64,000 nucleotides of DNA from Saccharopolyspora sp. SCSIO 74807 (GTDB lineage Bacteria; Actinomycetota; Actinomycetes; Mycobacteriales; Pseudonocardiaceae). The DNA lies in contig NZ_CP146100.1 of NCBI RefSeq assembly GCF_037023755.1, forward strand, positions 6,292,501 to 6,356,500. The letters are read 5' to 3'. Below, in pieces: positions 50,939 to 59,414 of the stretch; position 1 is the stretch's first letter, and the number at the start of each line of letters is the position of its first letter. The notes below the pieces were generated by a model. That model did not search any database and was not told the origin of the DNA. It saw only the letters and a list, made by a program, of their open reading frames with translations. Made by a program: the position numbers and the translations under genes.

Positions 50939-52310
50939 GCGGCCGCGGCGGTTGTCCGTGCGCACCCGCACGACGCTGACGGCCACCGCCATCGTCGCGC
51001 TGGCCACGGTCGGCATCGGGCTGCTGCTGGTCGGGTACCTGCAGTCCCGGCTCACCAGCGATCTGGAAGCCACGGTGCACGAACAGCTCTCCGAAGCGAC
51101 CGAGGCGGTCCGGCGCGGCGCTGCGCTGCCGGACGGCGGGAACGAGATCTCGGTCCGGCTGATGCGGCCGGAGGACCGCTCGGCCGCTGTGCCACCGGCG
51201 GGACCGAGCCCGTCGGAGCGACCTCCGCTCGCCGAGTCCAACGTGGCGCCGCAACCCGCTGCACCCAACGAGACGAGTGCTGCGCCGCAACCCGCTCCGT
51301 CCGCCGAACCGGTCGCGGCACCGGCGAGGCAGGTCGCGGCCACGACGACCGTCGTCGGCCCTGGCGGCACCGCGACCCTGGTCGCCAGCGCCTCCACCCG
51401 TTCCGTGCAGCAAGCAACGGCGGCAGCGACCGCGGCGCTGCTGCTCGCCTCGCCGGTACTGCTGGCCATCGTCGCCGCGCTCACCTGGTTCAGCACCGGC
51501 CGGGCATTGCGGCCCGTGGAGGAGATCCGGGACGAGTTCGCCCGGCTGTCCGCGCACGACCTGCGCGGGCGGATGCCCGTACCGGCCGGGCGGGACGAAG
51601 TGGCGCGCCTGGCGGGCACCCTCAACGAGACGCTGGACCGGCTGGACCACTCCGTGCGGCGGCAGCGGCAATTCGTCGCCGACGCCTCGCACGAACTGCG
51701 CAGCCCGCTCGCCGCGCTGCGCACACCGCTGGAGGTGGCCTGCGCGCACCCGGACCGGGTGGAGTGGCCGGACATCGCCGCGGGCACGCTCGAAGACCTC
51801 GGGAGGCTGGAGCAGCTCACCGGCGATCTGCTGGCGCTCGCGCGCCTGGACGGGACGCCGGCGACCGGCGGAACCGCGATCGACCTCGGCGAACTGGTGC
51901 GGGACGTGCTGCAACGCCGGGCACCGGGTGACATCGAGTGGGACACCGCCCTCGAAAGCGGAGTCGTCATCGACGGCCACCGCAGCCACCTGGTGCGGCT
52001 GATCACCAACCTCGCCGACAACGCCGAGCGGCACGCGGCGCGAAGCGCGCGGATCAGCGTGCGCGCCGAAGACGGGCACGCTCGCCTGAACGTCGCCGAC
52101 GACGGACCCGGCGTCCCTGCCGAGTCGCGCGAGTACGTCTTCGAGCGCGCGGCTGGACAGCGCACGCGGCCGCGGCGAAGGCGGCGCGGGGCTCGGCCTC
52201 GCGCTCGCCCGGGAGATCGCCGCACTGCACCAAGGAACTCTGGGCATCACCGATTCCGGCCGAGGCGCGAACTTCGCGGCGCGGTTCCCGCTCGCCGAGG
52301 ATCGCGCTGA
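50931..52310 (+). CDS. sensor histidine kinase, frameshifted before the G-box
   Basis: The open frame gives 459 aa. Two membrane segments (about 17-39 and 165-187) flank a Pro/Ala-rich sensor loop, then HAMP (STGRALRPVEEIRDEFARLS), H-box FVADASHELRSPLAALR near 245-261, N-box ITNLADNAERHA and VADDGPGVP. After EYVFER the frame runs into a basic, Arg-rich tail that is not kinase-like (AAGQRTRPRRRRR...). The missing G-box and C-terminus are found one frame over at 52147-52365. As read here the protein cannot bind ATP properly. Either a true mutation or a base-calling error. Confidence 0.8.
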   Translation: MSERPRRLSVRTRTTLTATAIVALATVGIGLLLVGYLQSRLTSDLEATVHEQLSEATEAVRRGAALPDGGNEISVRLMRPEDRSAAVPPAGPSPSERPPLAESNVAPQPAAPNETSAAPQPAPSAEPVAAPARQVAATTTVVGPGGTATLVASASTRSVQQATAAATAALLLASPVLLAIVAALTWFSTGRALRPVEEIRDEFARLSAHDLRGRMPVPAGRDEVARLAGTLNETLDRLDHSVRRQRQFVADASHELRSPLAALRTPLEVACAHPDRVEWPDIAAGTLEDLGRLEQLTGDLLALARLDGTPATGGTAIDLGELVRDVLQRRAPGDIEWDTALESGVVIDGHRSHLVRLITNLADNAERHAARSARISVRAEDGHARLNVADDGPGVPAESREYVFERAAGQRTRPRRRRRGARPRARPGDRRTAPRNSGHHRFRPRRELRGAVPARRGSR

Positions 52311-52365
52311 CGCGGCTGATCCCGCGCTCAGCGCGGCGGCGAGAAGGTCGCCGGTGGCGGAGTGA
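52147..52365 (+). pseudogene. out-of-frame C-terminus of the histidine kinase
   Basis: In the +1 frame the DNA encodes ARLDSARGRGEGGAGLGLALAREIAALHQG, then LGITDSGRGANFAARFPL and a tail ending in PVAE. These are the G-box and last strands missing from the frame above. The family pattern ...FERFARLD... suggests that about five bases (TTCGC-like) are absent between 52146 and 52149. Its 3' end overlaps the convergent dioxygenase gene by 38 bp. Confidence 0.8.
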
Positions 52366-53131
52366 CCGCAGGGTTCACGCCGAGGGTGATCGAGGCCGTG
52401 TGGCCCGCGCCGACGTCCTGGCCCGCCGGTTCGACCGCGAGCGTGCTCTGCGGTCCGCCTTCCTGCTGGAACAGGAAGTCGGTCTCGTTGGTGACGCGCT
52501 GCAGCGGACGATCGGCGTATCCGGGTGTCCGCTCGATGCGGGTGTTGAGGTCTTCCGGGAAGTAGAGCTGGCCGGTGTGCACCCGTTTGCCGCCCGCGTG
52601 GACCATCACGTGGATGTGGATCGCGCGGCCGAAGTACCAGCCCGGGTGGATGGTGCGGAACTGCACGTTCCCGTCCCGGTCGCTGATCTGGGTGCCGCGC
52701 AGGAACGTCGACGGGTCGGTCGGGTCGACGTGCGGGTCCGGCATCGGCGCCGCGTTCGGGTCCAGGTCCAGGTGGCCCGAGTAGTAGCCGCGCGCGTCGC
52801 AGTGCCAGATGTCCACGGCGGCGCCCTGCAACGCGGTGCAAGCCGCCCCGTCGACGATGCGCAGGCGAAGCGCGACCGGGATTCCGCCGCGATCTTCCAC
52901 GATGTCGGAGCGGACCAGGTCGCGGTCGATGTAGTACGGGCCTTCGATGGCCTCCGGGGCCAGCACGCAGGCAGGTGCGGGCACGTCCGCGGCGGCGCCC
53001 GCGGGCTGGGCCTGGTTCGGCGCGCACGCGGCGCCGAGACCGCCCGCTGCGCCGAGACCGAGGGCGGTCAGCACGAAGCGGCGGGTGGGGTGGGCAGGTC
53101 GTTGCTCCGGAGTCGTTCGGTGCTCGTCCAT
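52328..53131 (-). CDS. secreted intradiol ring-cleavage dioxygenase
   Basis: 267 aa from ATG 53131. Twin-Arg signal TRRFVLTALGLGAAGGLGAAC with a possible lipobox Cys, so exported and perhaps lipid-anchored. Dioxygenase core: IEGPYYIDRDLVRSDI (first Tyr), VDIWHCDARGYYSGH (second Tyr), FRTIHPGWYFGRAIHIHVMVH (His ligands), the non-haem Fe(III) set of catechol 1,2-dioxygenases. Exported members cleave catechols from lignin or plant phenolics outside the cell. Promoter lies in 53132-53196. Confidence 0.9.
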   Translation of the reverse strand: MDEHRTTPEQRPAHPTRRFVLTALGLGAAGGLGAACAPNQAQPAGAAADVPAPACVLAPEAIEGPYYIDRDLVRSDIVEDRGGIPVALRLRIVDGAACTALQGAAVDIWHCDARGYYSGHLDLDPNAAPMPDPHVDPTDPSTFLRGTQISDRDGNVQFRTIHPGWYFGRAIHIHVMVHAGGKRVHTGQLYFPEDLNTRIERTPGYADRPLQRVTNETDFLFQQEGGPQSTLAVEPAGQDVGAGHTASITLGVNPAVTPPPATFSPPR

Positions 53132-53196
53132 GAACGCCGAACCTAGGTCGGGCCGAGCGCGTCGATCCGCGCCTGGACCAGAAGTTCCGGCCGCTT

Positions 53197-54120
53197 TCAC
53201 GGGTGGAACCAGGTCAGCTCCATGGACCGCTGGGCACTGCACTTGCGCACCGCGCGGGCCAGCACCGACAGCGGCGTGTCCCCCGGAGCGCGGCAGCCCG
53301 GCGGCAGTGCGGTGAAGTGGCGCTCCACCAGTTGCAGCCAGAACTCCTTCGTCGGCGGGAAGTGGACGTGCAACGAAGCGTGCCGCTCCTGCCAGCGGCG
53401 GATCGCCTCCAGGCGGCGCGTCGGGCTCCCGTGGCAGATCAGGTGCACCTCGTGGTCGCCGAACAACCGCGGTTCCAGGTTCCGCAGGAACCCGCGGAGA
53501 TCGCCCAGCGCGGTGCAGCGCTGCGACAAGGTGGCGGCGAGCTGTTTGCGCAGCACCGCGTCGTAGTTGCGCGCGGCCGGGGAGCCGGTCCCGCGCGCGT
53601 CCTCCGGGCCGTCCGCGCCGCGCACCGCCAGCACCATGATCGACTCGGGTGGTGCCACGTACAGCGCCGACCACGGCGTGGCTCGATCCGGATCACCGCC
53701 GCTTTCGCCGGGCAAGATGCGCAGGCGCCGCCAGATGCGCGTCACCGACGAGGCCGAGATGCCGGTGCGGGCGGCCATGTCCCGCTTGGTCCAGCGCCGC
53801 CCGTTCGGCGGCGGCTCGGTGAACGTGGCCTGCTGCACCAGCCGCACCTGCTGCTCGGTGATCGACCGGGGAGCACCCGACCGCGGCCGGTCCCGCAGCG
53901 CGGGCAGCCGCCCCTCCAGGAAACGGCCGCGCCACCGGCCGACGACCCGCGCGGACACGCCGAGCTGGCGGGCCACCACCGCGTTCGCCGGCCCCTGCGC
54001 GCAAGCCAGCACGATGCGGCAGCGCAGCGCGATGGCCGGTGACGTGGACGGCAGTTGCAGCCAGCGCAGCAGCGCGGCCCGTTCCGGCTTGCTCAGCACC
54101 AGCGGAGGCGGCGAACTCAT
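53197..54120 (-). CDS. IS630-transposase-derived protein lacking catalytic Asp residues
   Basis: 307 aa from ATG 54120. N-terminal HTH pair as in IS630 transposases (LSKPERAALLRWLQLPSTS, ARQLGVSARVVGRWRGRFLEGRLPALRDRPRSG, WTKRDMAARTGISASSVTRIWRRL). The DDE half aligns by position: where IS630 has LYL-PPE...VDEKSQ this has LYVAPPESIMVLAVRGADG; where IS630 has the second Asp (MDNYGTH) this has ICHGSPT; only the final Glu (LVERHFTAL) remains. Full length, normal codon use, and no inverted repeats noticed at its ends, so it looks domesticated, perhaps as a DNA-binding protein. Confidence 0.8.
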   Translation of the reverse strand: MSSPPPLVLSKPERAALLRWLQLPSTSPAIALRCRIVLACAQGPANAVVARQLGVSARVVGRWRGRFLEGRLPALRDRPRSGAPRSITEQQVRLVQQATFTEPPPNGRRWTKRDMAARTGISASSVTRIWRRLRILPGESGGDPDRATPWSALYVAPPESIMVLAVRGADGPEDARGTGSPAARNYDAVLRKQLAATLSQRCTALGDLRGFLRNLEPRLFGDHEVHLICHGSPTRRLEAIRRWQERHASLHVHFPPTKEFWLQLVERHFTALPPGCRAPGDTPLSVLARAVRKCSAQRSMELTWFHP

Positions 54121-54215
54121 CGGATCAAGACTATGCGTCCGGCCCGGAAAGTCGATGCGCCAGCGGGCGGTCGAGAGCACGACCGCCCGCCGCACGGTTC
54201 ACCGCCCGCCGAGGA

Positions 54216-55442
54216 TCACGGCCACAGCCGCCGCGTCGCCAGCTCGGCACCGGCCGCCAGCGACTCCAGCTTCGCCCACGCGATCTGCGGGTGCACCCGC
54301 CCGCCGAGGCCGCAGTCGGTGGAGGCGAGCACGTTCTCCCTGCCGACGCACTCGGCGAACCGCACGATCCGGTCGGCGACCAGCTCGGGATGCTCGACGA
54401 CGTTGGTGGCGTGGCTGACCACGCCGGGCAGGATCAGCTTGCCCTCGGGCAGCGGGACGTCGCGCCACACCTTCCACTCGTGCTCGTGGCGCACGTTGCC
54501 CGCCTCGAACGAGTAAGCGCGCACGTCGATGGCCAGCAGCACCTCGATCAGCTCGGCCAGCGGCAGGTCGGTGGTGTGCGGGCCGTGCCAGCTGCCCCAG
54601 CACAGGTGGAAGCGGATGCGGTCCTTCGGCAGATCGCGCAGCGCGTAGTTGAGCGCTTCCACGCGCTGCATGGTGAACGCGCGGTAGTCCGCCACCGGCG
54701 GCTCCGGGTTGATCTGGTCCCAGTTCTCCGCGATCGCCGGGTCGTCGATCTGCAGGATCAGGCCCGCGTCCAGGATCGCCTTGTACTCCTCGCGCATCGC
54801 GTCCGCGCAGGCGTAGAGCCATTCCTCGTCGTCGCGGTAGTACTCGTTGCCGATGCGCGAACAGCTGCCCGGGCCGATCGAGGTCATGAAGCCTTCGTCG
54901 ACGCCGGCCGCGCCGAGCGCGCGCTTGAACCCGGCGATGTCCGAGTTGATCGCGTCGTGGCCGGTGTAGTGCAACGGTCCAGTGCACACCGGGAAGGTGA
55001 GGGGTTTGCGCCCGGTGTCGACGCCGGATTCCGGGTCGCCGTAGGCCTCGGCGAAGCGCTCCCGGTCGCGGCGGTTGCCGAAGCTGGTCAGCCGGATGCC
55101 GGCCGCGCCGGAGCGGTTGGTGTCGATGTCGGACAGCGACGCCTTGCCGAGCTCGAGCCCGCCGAGGCGCTGGAACGAGTACGACCACCAGGCTCCGTAG
55201 TCCACCTGCTGGCTGGTGGCCTTGCCGAACTCGCCGTCGCCGACGAGTCCGATCCCGATGTCGCGCTGCCTGGCGACCAGCGACGTCAGTTCGTCGTCGA
55301 GTTTCGCCCGGTAATGCGCCGTCCGCTCACCGCCTGCGGCCGGGGCCGCGTCGGCGCCCGCGGCGTTGAGCGCGATCAACTCGTCCGGGCGCGGCAGGCT
55401 GCCCGCCTGCGTGGCCACGATGCCTTCGCTGCTGGATCGCAT
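54216..55442 (-). CDS. cobalamin-independent methionine-synthase-like (MetE C-terminal domain) protein
   Basis: 408 aa, the size of single-domain MetE-like proteins rather than full MetE (about 750). Zn-ligand regions visible: FHLCWGSWHGPH near 274-285, SFEAGN near 310 and ASTDCGLGGRVHPQIAWAKL near 372-391. N-terminal ATQAGSLPRPDEL start is typical. Such proteins transfer methyl or alkyl groups to thiols in various contexts. Strong GAGGGAGG site before ATG 55442. The 237-bp gap 55443-55680 contains the terminator of the next gene and no further gene. Confidence 0.85.
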   Translation of the reverse strand: MRSSSEGIVATQAGSLPRPDELIALNAAGADAAPAAGGERTAHYRAKLDDELTSLVARQRDIGIGLVGDGEFGKATSQQVDYGAWWSYSFQRLGGLELGKASLSDIDTNRSGAAGIRLTSFGNRRDRERFAEAYGDPESGVDTGRKPLTFPVCTGPLHYTGHDAINSDIAGFKRALGAAGVDEGFMTSIGPGSCSRIGNEYYRDDEEWLYACADAMREEYKAILDAGLILQIDDPAIAENWDQINPEPPVADYRAFTMQRVEALNYALRDLPKDRIRFHLCWGSWHGPHTTDLPLAELIEVLLAIDVRAYSFEAGNVRHEHEWKVWRDVPLPEGKLILPGVVSHATNVVEHPELVADRIVRFAECVGRENVLASTDCGLGGRVHPQIAWAKLESLAAGAELATRRLWP

Positions 55443-55642
55443 GACACGGTCCTCCCTCGTCGAAACGGCCGGTACGCAGTTTTTTCAGCAGCGACGCCGA
55501 ACGGCAAACACCCAGCCCACGACGTGCGCGCGGGATGACGAGGGAAGTCGTCGCGGGGGCGGTACGCCGCCGGACTTCGGGGCCGGGCCACAAATCCCGT
55601 GCAGCCGGAGCCCGGCGGCCGCATCCGGCACGGCGACGAGCA

Positions 55643-55672
55643 ACGCACCACCGGGCGAACCCGGTGGTGCGT
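55643..55672 (-). terminator. terminator after the endonuclease gene
   Basis: Perfect 13-bp stem ACGCACCACCGGG / CCCGGTGGTGCGT with a CGAA loop, 8 bp after the endonuclease stop on the minus strand. Confidence 0.8.
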
Positions 55673-55680
55673 GCCGGTGA

Positions 55681-56520
55681 TCAGCGCCAGATCTCGCCCG
55701 CCCACTCGGGGTGGTCGACGAACGGGTTCCGGTTGTGCTGGAACTGGTCGAAGATGACCTGGTTGCGGTTGCGCTCGAAGTCGTCCGGCGGGTCCTGCGC
55801 GTTCCACTGCAGCAGCACCGACTGCCTGCCCATCAGCGGCGCTTCGCCGTTGTCGACGTTGTCGTTGAGCTCCAGGTCCGGTGCGCCGTCCTCGCCTTCG
55901 TAGCGCACCGCCATGTACATGATCATCCGGGCGACGTCGCCCTTGACCGCGTCCCGCGGCTCGTAGGAGTCGTCGTCGGTGAAGTTGCCGGGCGCCTCGC
56001 CGACCTCGCTGCCGCCCATGTCGAAGTCCTTGTTGCCGCGCTCGGAGTTCACCGACACGTCGGTGGGCCGCAAGTGGTGCACATCCGTACCCGGGCCGAC
56101 GTCGGTGCCGAAGTCACCGTGCGACTTGGCCCAGGTGTGCTCGCGGTTCCACTGGTCGGCGTCGCCGCCGTTGGTGTCCTTGCCCTGGGAGCGGCCGGTG
56201 TAGAGCAGGACGACGTTGTCCGGGTTCGCCGGGTCCTGGTCGGTGACCTTCAGCGCGTCCCACACCTGGTCGTAGGTGAGCTGGTCGTTGGTGCTGATGA
56301 TGTCGTTGAGCGCGACCTTGAGCTCTTCGCCGGTCTTGCCCAGCGCCGGCTGGTAGTAGGAGTCGTCGTAGGCGGTCACCGGAGCCGGTTGCGCTGCCGG
56401 ACCCGGTTGCGCTGCAGAGGCCGGTTGCGCTGCAGGAGCCGCCGCGGCGGGCAGGGGCAGCGCGAGCGCGAGCGGCAGCGCCCCGGCCAGCGCGGCGCGT
56501 TTCCAACGGGTGTTCAGCAC
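55681..56520 (-). CDS. secreted endonuclease I-family nuclease
   Basis: 279 aa from GTG 56520 (GAGAGGA upstream). Signal peptide WKRAALAGALPLALALPLPAAAAPA, then a short AQPA-type repeat. Catalytic His-Me finger: NREHTWAKSHGDFG near 127-140 and DVHHLRPTDVSVNSERGNKDFD near 147-168. Non-specific extracellular nuclease for nucleic-acid scavenging, as in EndA/BsnI families. A strong terminator follows. Confidence 0.9.
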   Translation of the reverse strand: MLNTRWKRAALAGALPLALALPLPAAAAPAAQPASAAQPGPAAQPAPVTAYDDSYYQPALGKTGEELKVALNDIISTNDQLTYDQVWDALKVTDQDPANPDNVVLLYTGRSQGKDTNGGDADQWNREHTWAKSHGDFGTDVGPGTDVHHLRPTDVSVNSERGNKDFDMGGSEVGEAPGNFTDDDSYEPRDAVKGDVARMIMYMAVRYEGEDGAPDLELNDNVDNGEAPLMGRQSVLLQWNAQDPPDDFERNRNQVIFDQFQHNRNPFVDHPEWAGEIWR

Positions 56521-56706
56521 GGTGCGTTCCTCTCCCCAGAACGGCCGCACCGACCGGGATCGCCGGCCGTGCGGCACGGTGGACTCAGGACAAGGCGAAA
56601 GTTTTTCAGGAGAAGGCGAACCGGCGCGTGAATCGGGCGGACCAATCAGATGTACGCGTGACGGCGTAGCGGTTACCGGCTTTCCCGATAAACACACCGA
56701 TCGACC

Positions 56707-56737
56707 ATTTTGCGAAAATCGCAAAATCAGCTATCTT
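56707..56737 (+). promoter_or_regulatory. palindromic operator and leaderless promoter of the XRE-ImmA gene
   Basis: ATTTTGCG-N5-CGCAAAAT (56707-56727), a perfect 8-bp inverted repeat, lies directly upstream of the -10 TATCTT (56732-56737). The start ATG 56745 follows 7 nt after the -10. The site is unusually AT-rich for this genome and is where the XRE domain of the gene product would bind. Confidence 0.7.
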
Positions 56738-56744
56738 GGCGGTC

Positions 56745-57872
56745 ATGGATATCTCGGAGCGAGTACGCGAGGTGATCGAGAAGACCGGCCTCAACCGGAC
56801 CGCCTTCGCGGAGCAGGCCGGGCTCGACGCTTCGAAGCTGTCCAAGTCGCTCAGCGGAGCGCGCCGCTTCAGCTCGCTGGATCTGGCCAACATCGCCGAA
56901 ATCGGCGGCGTCACCGTCGATTGGCTGCTCGGCACCGAACGCTCGAAACCCGCGGTGGCGGCACGTGCGGCAACGCCGGCCGGATCCGTCGCGGACAAGG
57001 CGATCGAAACCGCCGAGACCATCTCGGAAGTCCGGGCCGGACTGGCCGGACTCGGCTATCGCGCCCGATCGACTCCGGAGCTGCGGTTCGCACCCGCAGA
57101 ACTCGGCATCCGGCAAGGTGCGGACCTGGCACAGCAAGCACTGGCACGGCTACCCGAGGGCCCGCCAGGTGTCGGTGCGGACCTTTTCGCCACGCTCGAA
57201 CGATGCTTCGGAATCGAAGTGGCTGTGCAGCACCTCGACGGGCGGTTCGACGGCCTGGCCTGGATCGACGACGACGCCCGGGTGATCGTCGTGGGCACGA
57301 CCGAAGTACCGACCCGGCAACGGTTCACGCTCGCGCACGAACTCGCGCACATCCTGGCCGGAGACGATCAGCTGCACGTCGACGAGGACGTCATGGAGTG
57401 GCGGCGCGCGGTCAGCGAACTGCGTGCCAACTCCTTCGCCGCCCACTTCCTCATGCCCGAAGCCGTGATCGCCGGGCGGCTGGCCACGGACGCACCGATC
57501 GACCGGAGGGCCTTCGCAGAACTGGTCATGCACCTGGCCGTTTCGCCGGACGCGCTCGCCTGGCGGTTGCACAGCCTGGCGCGAGTCAGCCCGGCACAAC
57601 GCGATCAATTCCGACGCATGAGCACCGTGCAATGCGCGCATCTGACCGAACGCACGGACCAGTACGGCGAATGGCGCAACGCCAGCAAGCACTCGCGCTC
57701 CCCCGCGGCGCTGACCGGCGACGCTCTCGACGCCTATCTGGAAGGCAAGATCACCTTGCGCCCGGTCGCCCAGCTCTGCGGCCTACCGGTGGAAACCCTT
57801 CGCGACACGCTCGATTCCGGCGCGTGGTCCGGTCCGTACCCCGCCGACGAGGAGCCCGTCTTCAACCCATGA
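56745..57872 (+). CDS. XRE-ImmA/IrrE fusion: DNA-binding zinc metallopeptidase
   Basis: 375 aa. N-terminal XRE HTH (residues 1-65: RVREVIEKTGLNRTAFAEQAGLDASKLSKSLSGARRFSSLDLANIAEIGG), then an ImmA/IrrE domain with the zinc motif HELAH (RFTLAHELAHILAG, about 192-205) and the follow-on LRANSFAAHFLMPEA. C-terminal about 80 residues contain a second HTH-like pattern (GKITLRPVAQLCGLPVETLRD). Such proteins cleave a repressor or antitoxin on a signal, as ImmA does in ICEBs1. ATGA overlap with the PIN-domain gene. Confidence 0.92.
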   Translation: MDISERVREVIEKTGLNRTAFAEQAGLDASKLSKSLSGARRFSSLDLANIAEIGGVTVDWLLGTERSKPAVAARAATPAGSVADKAIETAETISEVRAGLAGLGYRARSTPELRFAPAELGIRQGADLAQQALARLPEGPPGVGADLFATLERCFGIEVAVQHLDGRFDGLAWIDDDARVIVVGTTEVPTRQRFTLAHELAHILAGDDQLHVDEDVMEWRRAVSELRANSFAAHFLMPEAVIAGRLATDAPIDRRAFAELVMHLAVSPDALAWRLHSLARVSPAQRDQFRRMSTVQCAHLTERTDQYGEWRNASKHSRSPAALTGDALDAYLEGKITLRPVAQLCGLPVETLRDTLDSGAWSGPYPADEEPVFNP

Positions 57873-58411
57873 ACCGGCCGTACCTGTTCCCCGACAACAC
57901 GGTGCTTTGCAACTTTGCAGCCGTGGACCGGCTGCAACTCCTCCAAGACACGCTGGACGGGCGCGGACGCTGGGTGGAAGCGATCGCCTACGAGGCGCGC
58001 ACTTCCAGCAGGCACCACCCGGCGTTGAGCCGGATCGAGTACGAAGGCTGGCTCGGCGTACCGATCGAGATCGACACCACCGCGGAGATCAGACAAGTAG
58101 AGACGATCCGCCGGACGGTGTTCGGCGGTCTCGCACGGCGGCCGAGGGCGCATCTGGGTGAGGCGCAGACCTGCCACGTGATCCTCAACCGCGCCGAGTT
58201 GCGCGGTTCGCATTGGATCAGCGACGACCAGGAAGCCGTGTGCTACGCGAGCAGGCAGGGAATCCCCACGAGGCAGACCGCCGGACTCATGCAGGAAGCC
58301 GTGGCGCGGGAGCTGATCGACCCGGACAAGGCGTGGGACGTGCTCATGGACATGCTGCAGGAAGAACGGCGCATCCGGATGCCCGCGACGGCGGACGAAC
58401 TGTTCGGGTAG
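57869..58411 (+). CDS. PIN-domain protein partnered with XRE-ImmA
   Basis: 180 aa. PIN nuclease pattern: Asp in YLFPDNTVLCNFAAVDRL near residue 9, Glu in RAHLGEAQTCHVILNRAEL near 98, Asp-Asp in HWISDDQEAVCYASRQGIPTRQT near 121. Probable Mg-dependent RNase. ATG 57869 overlaps the XRE-ImmA stop (ATGA), so the two are made together; this is a toxin-antitoxin-like or defence-type pairing. Convergent with the lipid-kinase gene, 4 bp apart. Confidence 0.85.
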   Translation: MNRPYLFPDNTVLCNFAAVDRLQLLQDTLDGRGRWVEAIAYEARTSSRHHPALSRIEYEGWLGVPIEIDTTAEIRQVETIRRTVFGGLARRPRAHLGEAQTCHVILNRAELRGSHWISDDQEAVCYASRQGIPTRQTAGLMQEAVARELIDPDKAWDVLMDMLQEERRIRMPATADELFG

Positions 58412-58415
58412 CGCG

Positions 58416-59414
58416 CTACTCGCCGTCGGTCCAGGTCGGTGGTGCGATCACGTGCAGGGCGTTGCGGGCGACCGTGAAGCGCTGCGGCGTGGTGGCGACG
58501 AGTTCGCCGTCCACGTTGATCGCCAAGTTGACGTCGGTGCGCAGGTCGACCGAGCGGGTCTGCACGTGGGTCACCAGTTTGCTGTCGGTGCTGCTGCCCG
58601 TGCGCAGTTCGCGCATCACCGAAAGCAGCTGCAGCGGGCTTCCTTGCCGCAGCACCGAAACGTCGAGGGTGTCGTCGTCGATTCCGGCGTCCGGCCCGGC
58701 GACCTGGCCGCCGCCGAAATAGCGACCGTTGGCCACCGACACCTGCAACAGGTCCGGGAACTCCATCGGCTCGTGGTCGCCGTCGGGGAATTCCAGCGTC
58801 GCGGTGAACGGGCGGTGCTTGCGCAGCGCTTGCACCGTGGCGACCGGGTAGGCCAGCGCGCCGACGCGCTTCTTCAGCGACGCCGACATGTGCTGCGCCA
58901 CGGCTGCACCGAGACCGGCCGAAGCACGGTTGACGTAATAGTTCCCGCCGCACAGCCCGAGGTCGACGTCCACCACGTGGCCGCGCGCGATGGTGCGGCA
59001 AGCGGCGTCGAGGTCGTCCGGAATGTGCATGGTGCGGGCGAAGTCGTTCGCGGTGCCCAGCGGCAGCAGGCCCATCGGCACCTCGCGGTGCGCGAGCACG
59101 TCGACCACCGAACTCACCGTGCCGTCGCCCCCGCCCAGCACGATCAGGTCGTGCCCGTCGTCGACCGCGGACTCGACGGTCTCCACCAGCCGCGAGGCGT
59201 CCTGCAGCGGGTACGCCGCGTGCAGCGGCACGTCCAGCTCGCGCAGCCGATCCCGCGCGTACTCGAACGCGCGCCCGCCGGTGCGGGAGTGGGCGTTGAC
59301 GATCAGAGCGGCCTTGGCCGCGGACCCGTCGTAGCGGATGGTGACCTCCTTCGGCTGCCGCGCGAGACTACCGGGCTCGGACCACCGGGGGTTCGCACCG
59401 GTGAGGACGCTCAC
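58416..59414 (-). CDS. diacylglycerol-kinase-family lipid kinase (YegS/DgkB-like)
   Basis: 332 aa from GTG 59414. Catalytic domain: ALIVNAHSRTG near 36-46, LIVLGGGDGTVSSVVDVL near 89-106, LPLGTANDFARTMHIP near 115-130, then a C-terminal beta-sandwich with DDDTLDVSVL. Phosphorylates a membrane lipid such as diacylglycerol. The GTG overlaps the TGA of an upstream remnant frame (GTGA). A second possible site is odd: AAGGAGG followed by TCACC and ATC at about 59340, which would drop about 24 residues, but ATC starts are almost confined to infC. Confidence 0.9.
   Translation of the reverse strand: MSVLTGANPRWSEPGSLARQPKEVTIRYDGSAAKAALIVNAHSRTGGRAFEYARDRLRELDVPLHAAYPLQDASRLVETVESAVDDGHDLIVLGGGDGTVSSVVDVLAHREVPMGLLPLGTANDFARTMHIPDDLDAACRTIARGHVVDVDLGLCGGNYYVNRASAGLGAAVAQHMSASLKKRVGALAYPVATVQALRKHRPFTATLEFPDGDHEPMEFPDLLQVSVANGRYFGGGQVAGPDAGIDDDTLDVSVLRQGSPLQLLSVMRELRTGSSTDSKLVTHVQTRSVDLRTDVNLAINVDGELVATTPQRFTVARNALHVIAPPTWTDGE

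Noticed and set aside
52140-52150. Programmed frameshifting in the histidine kinase
   Set aside because: No slippery heptamer or downstream pseudoknot seen, and the deficit versus the family is about five bases rather than one; mutation or sequencing error is simpler.
53132-54215. Complete IS630 element with terminal inverted repeats
   Set aside because: No matching ends or TA duplications were noticed around the gene, and its catalytic residues are missing.
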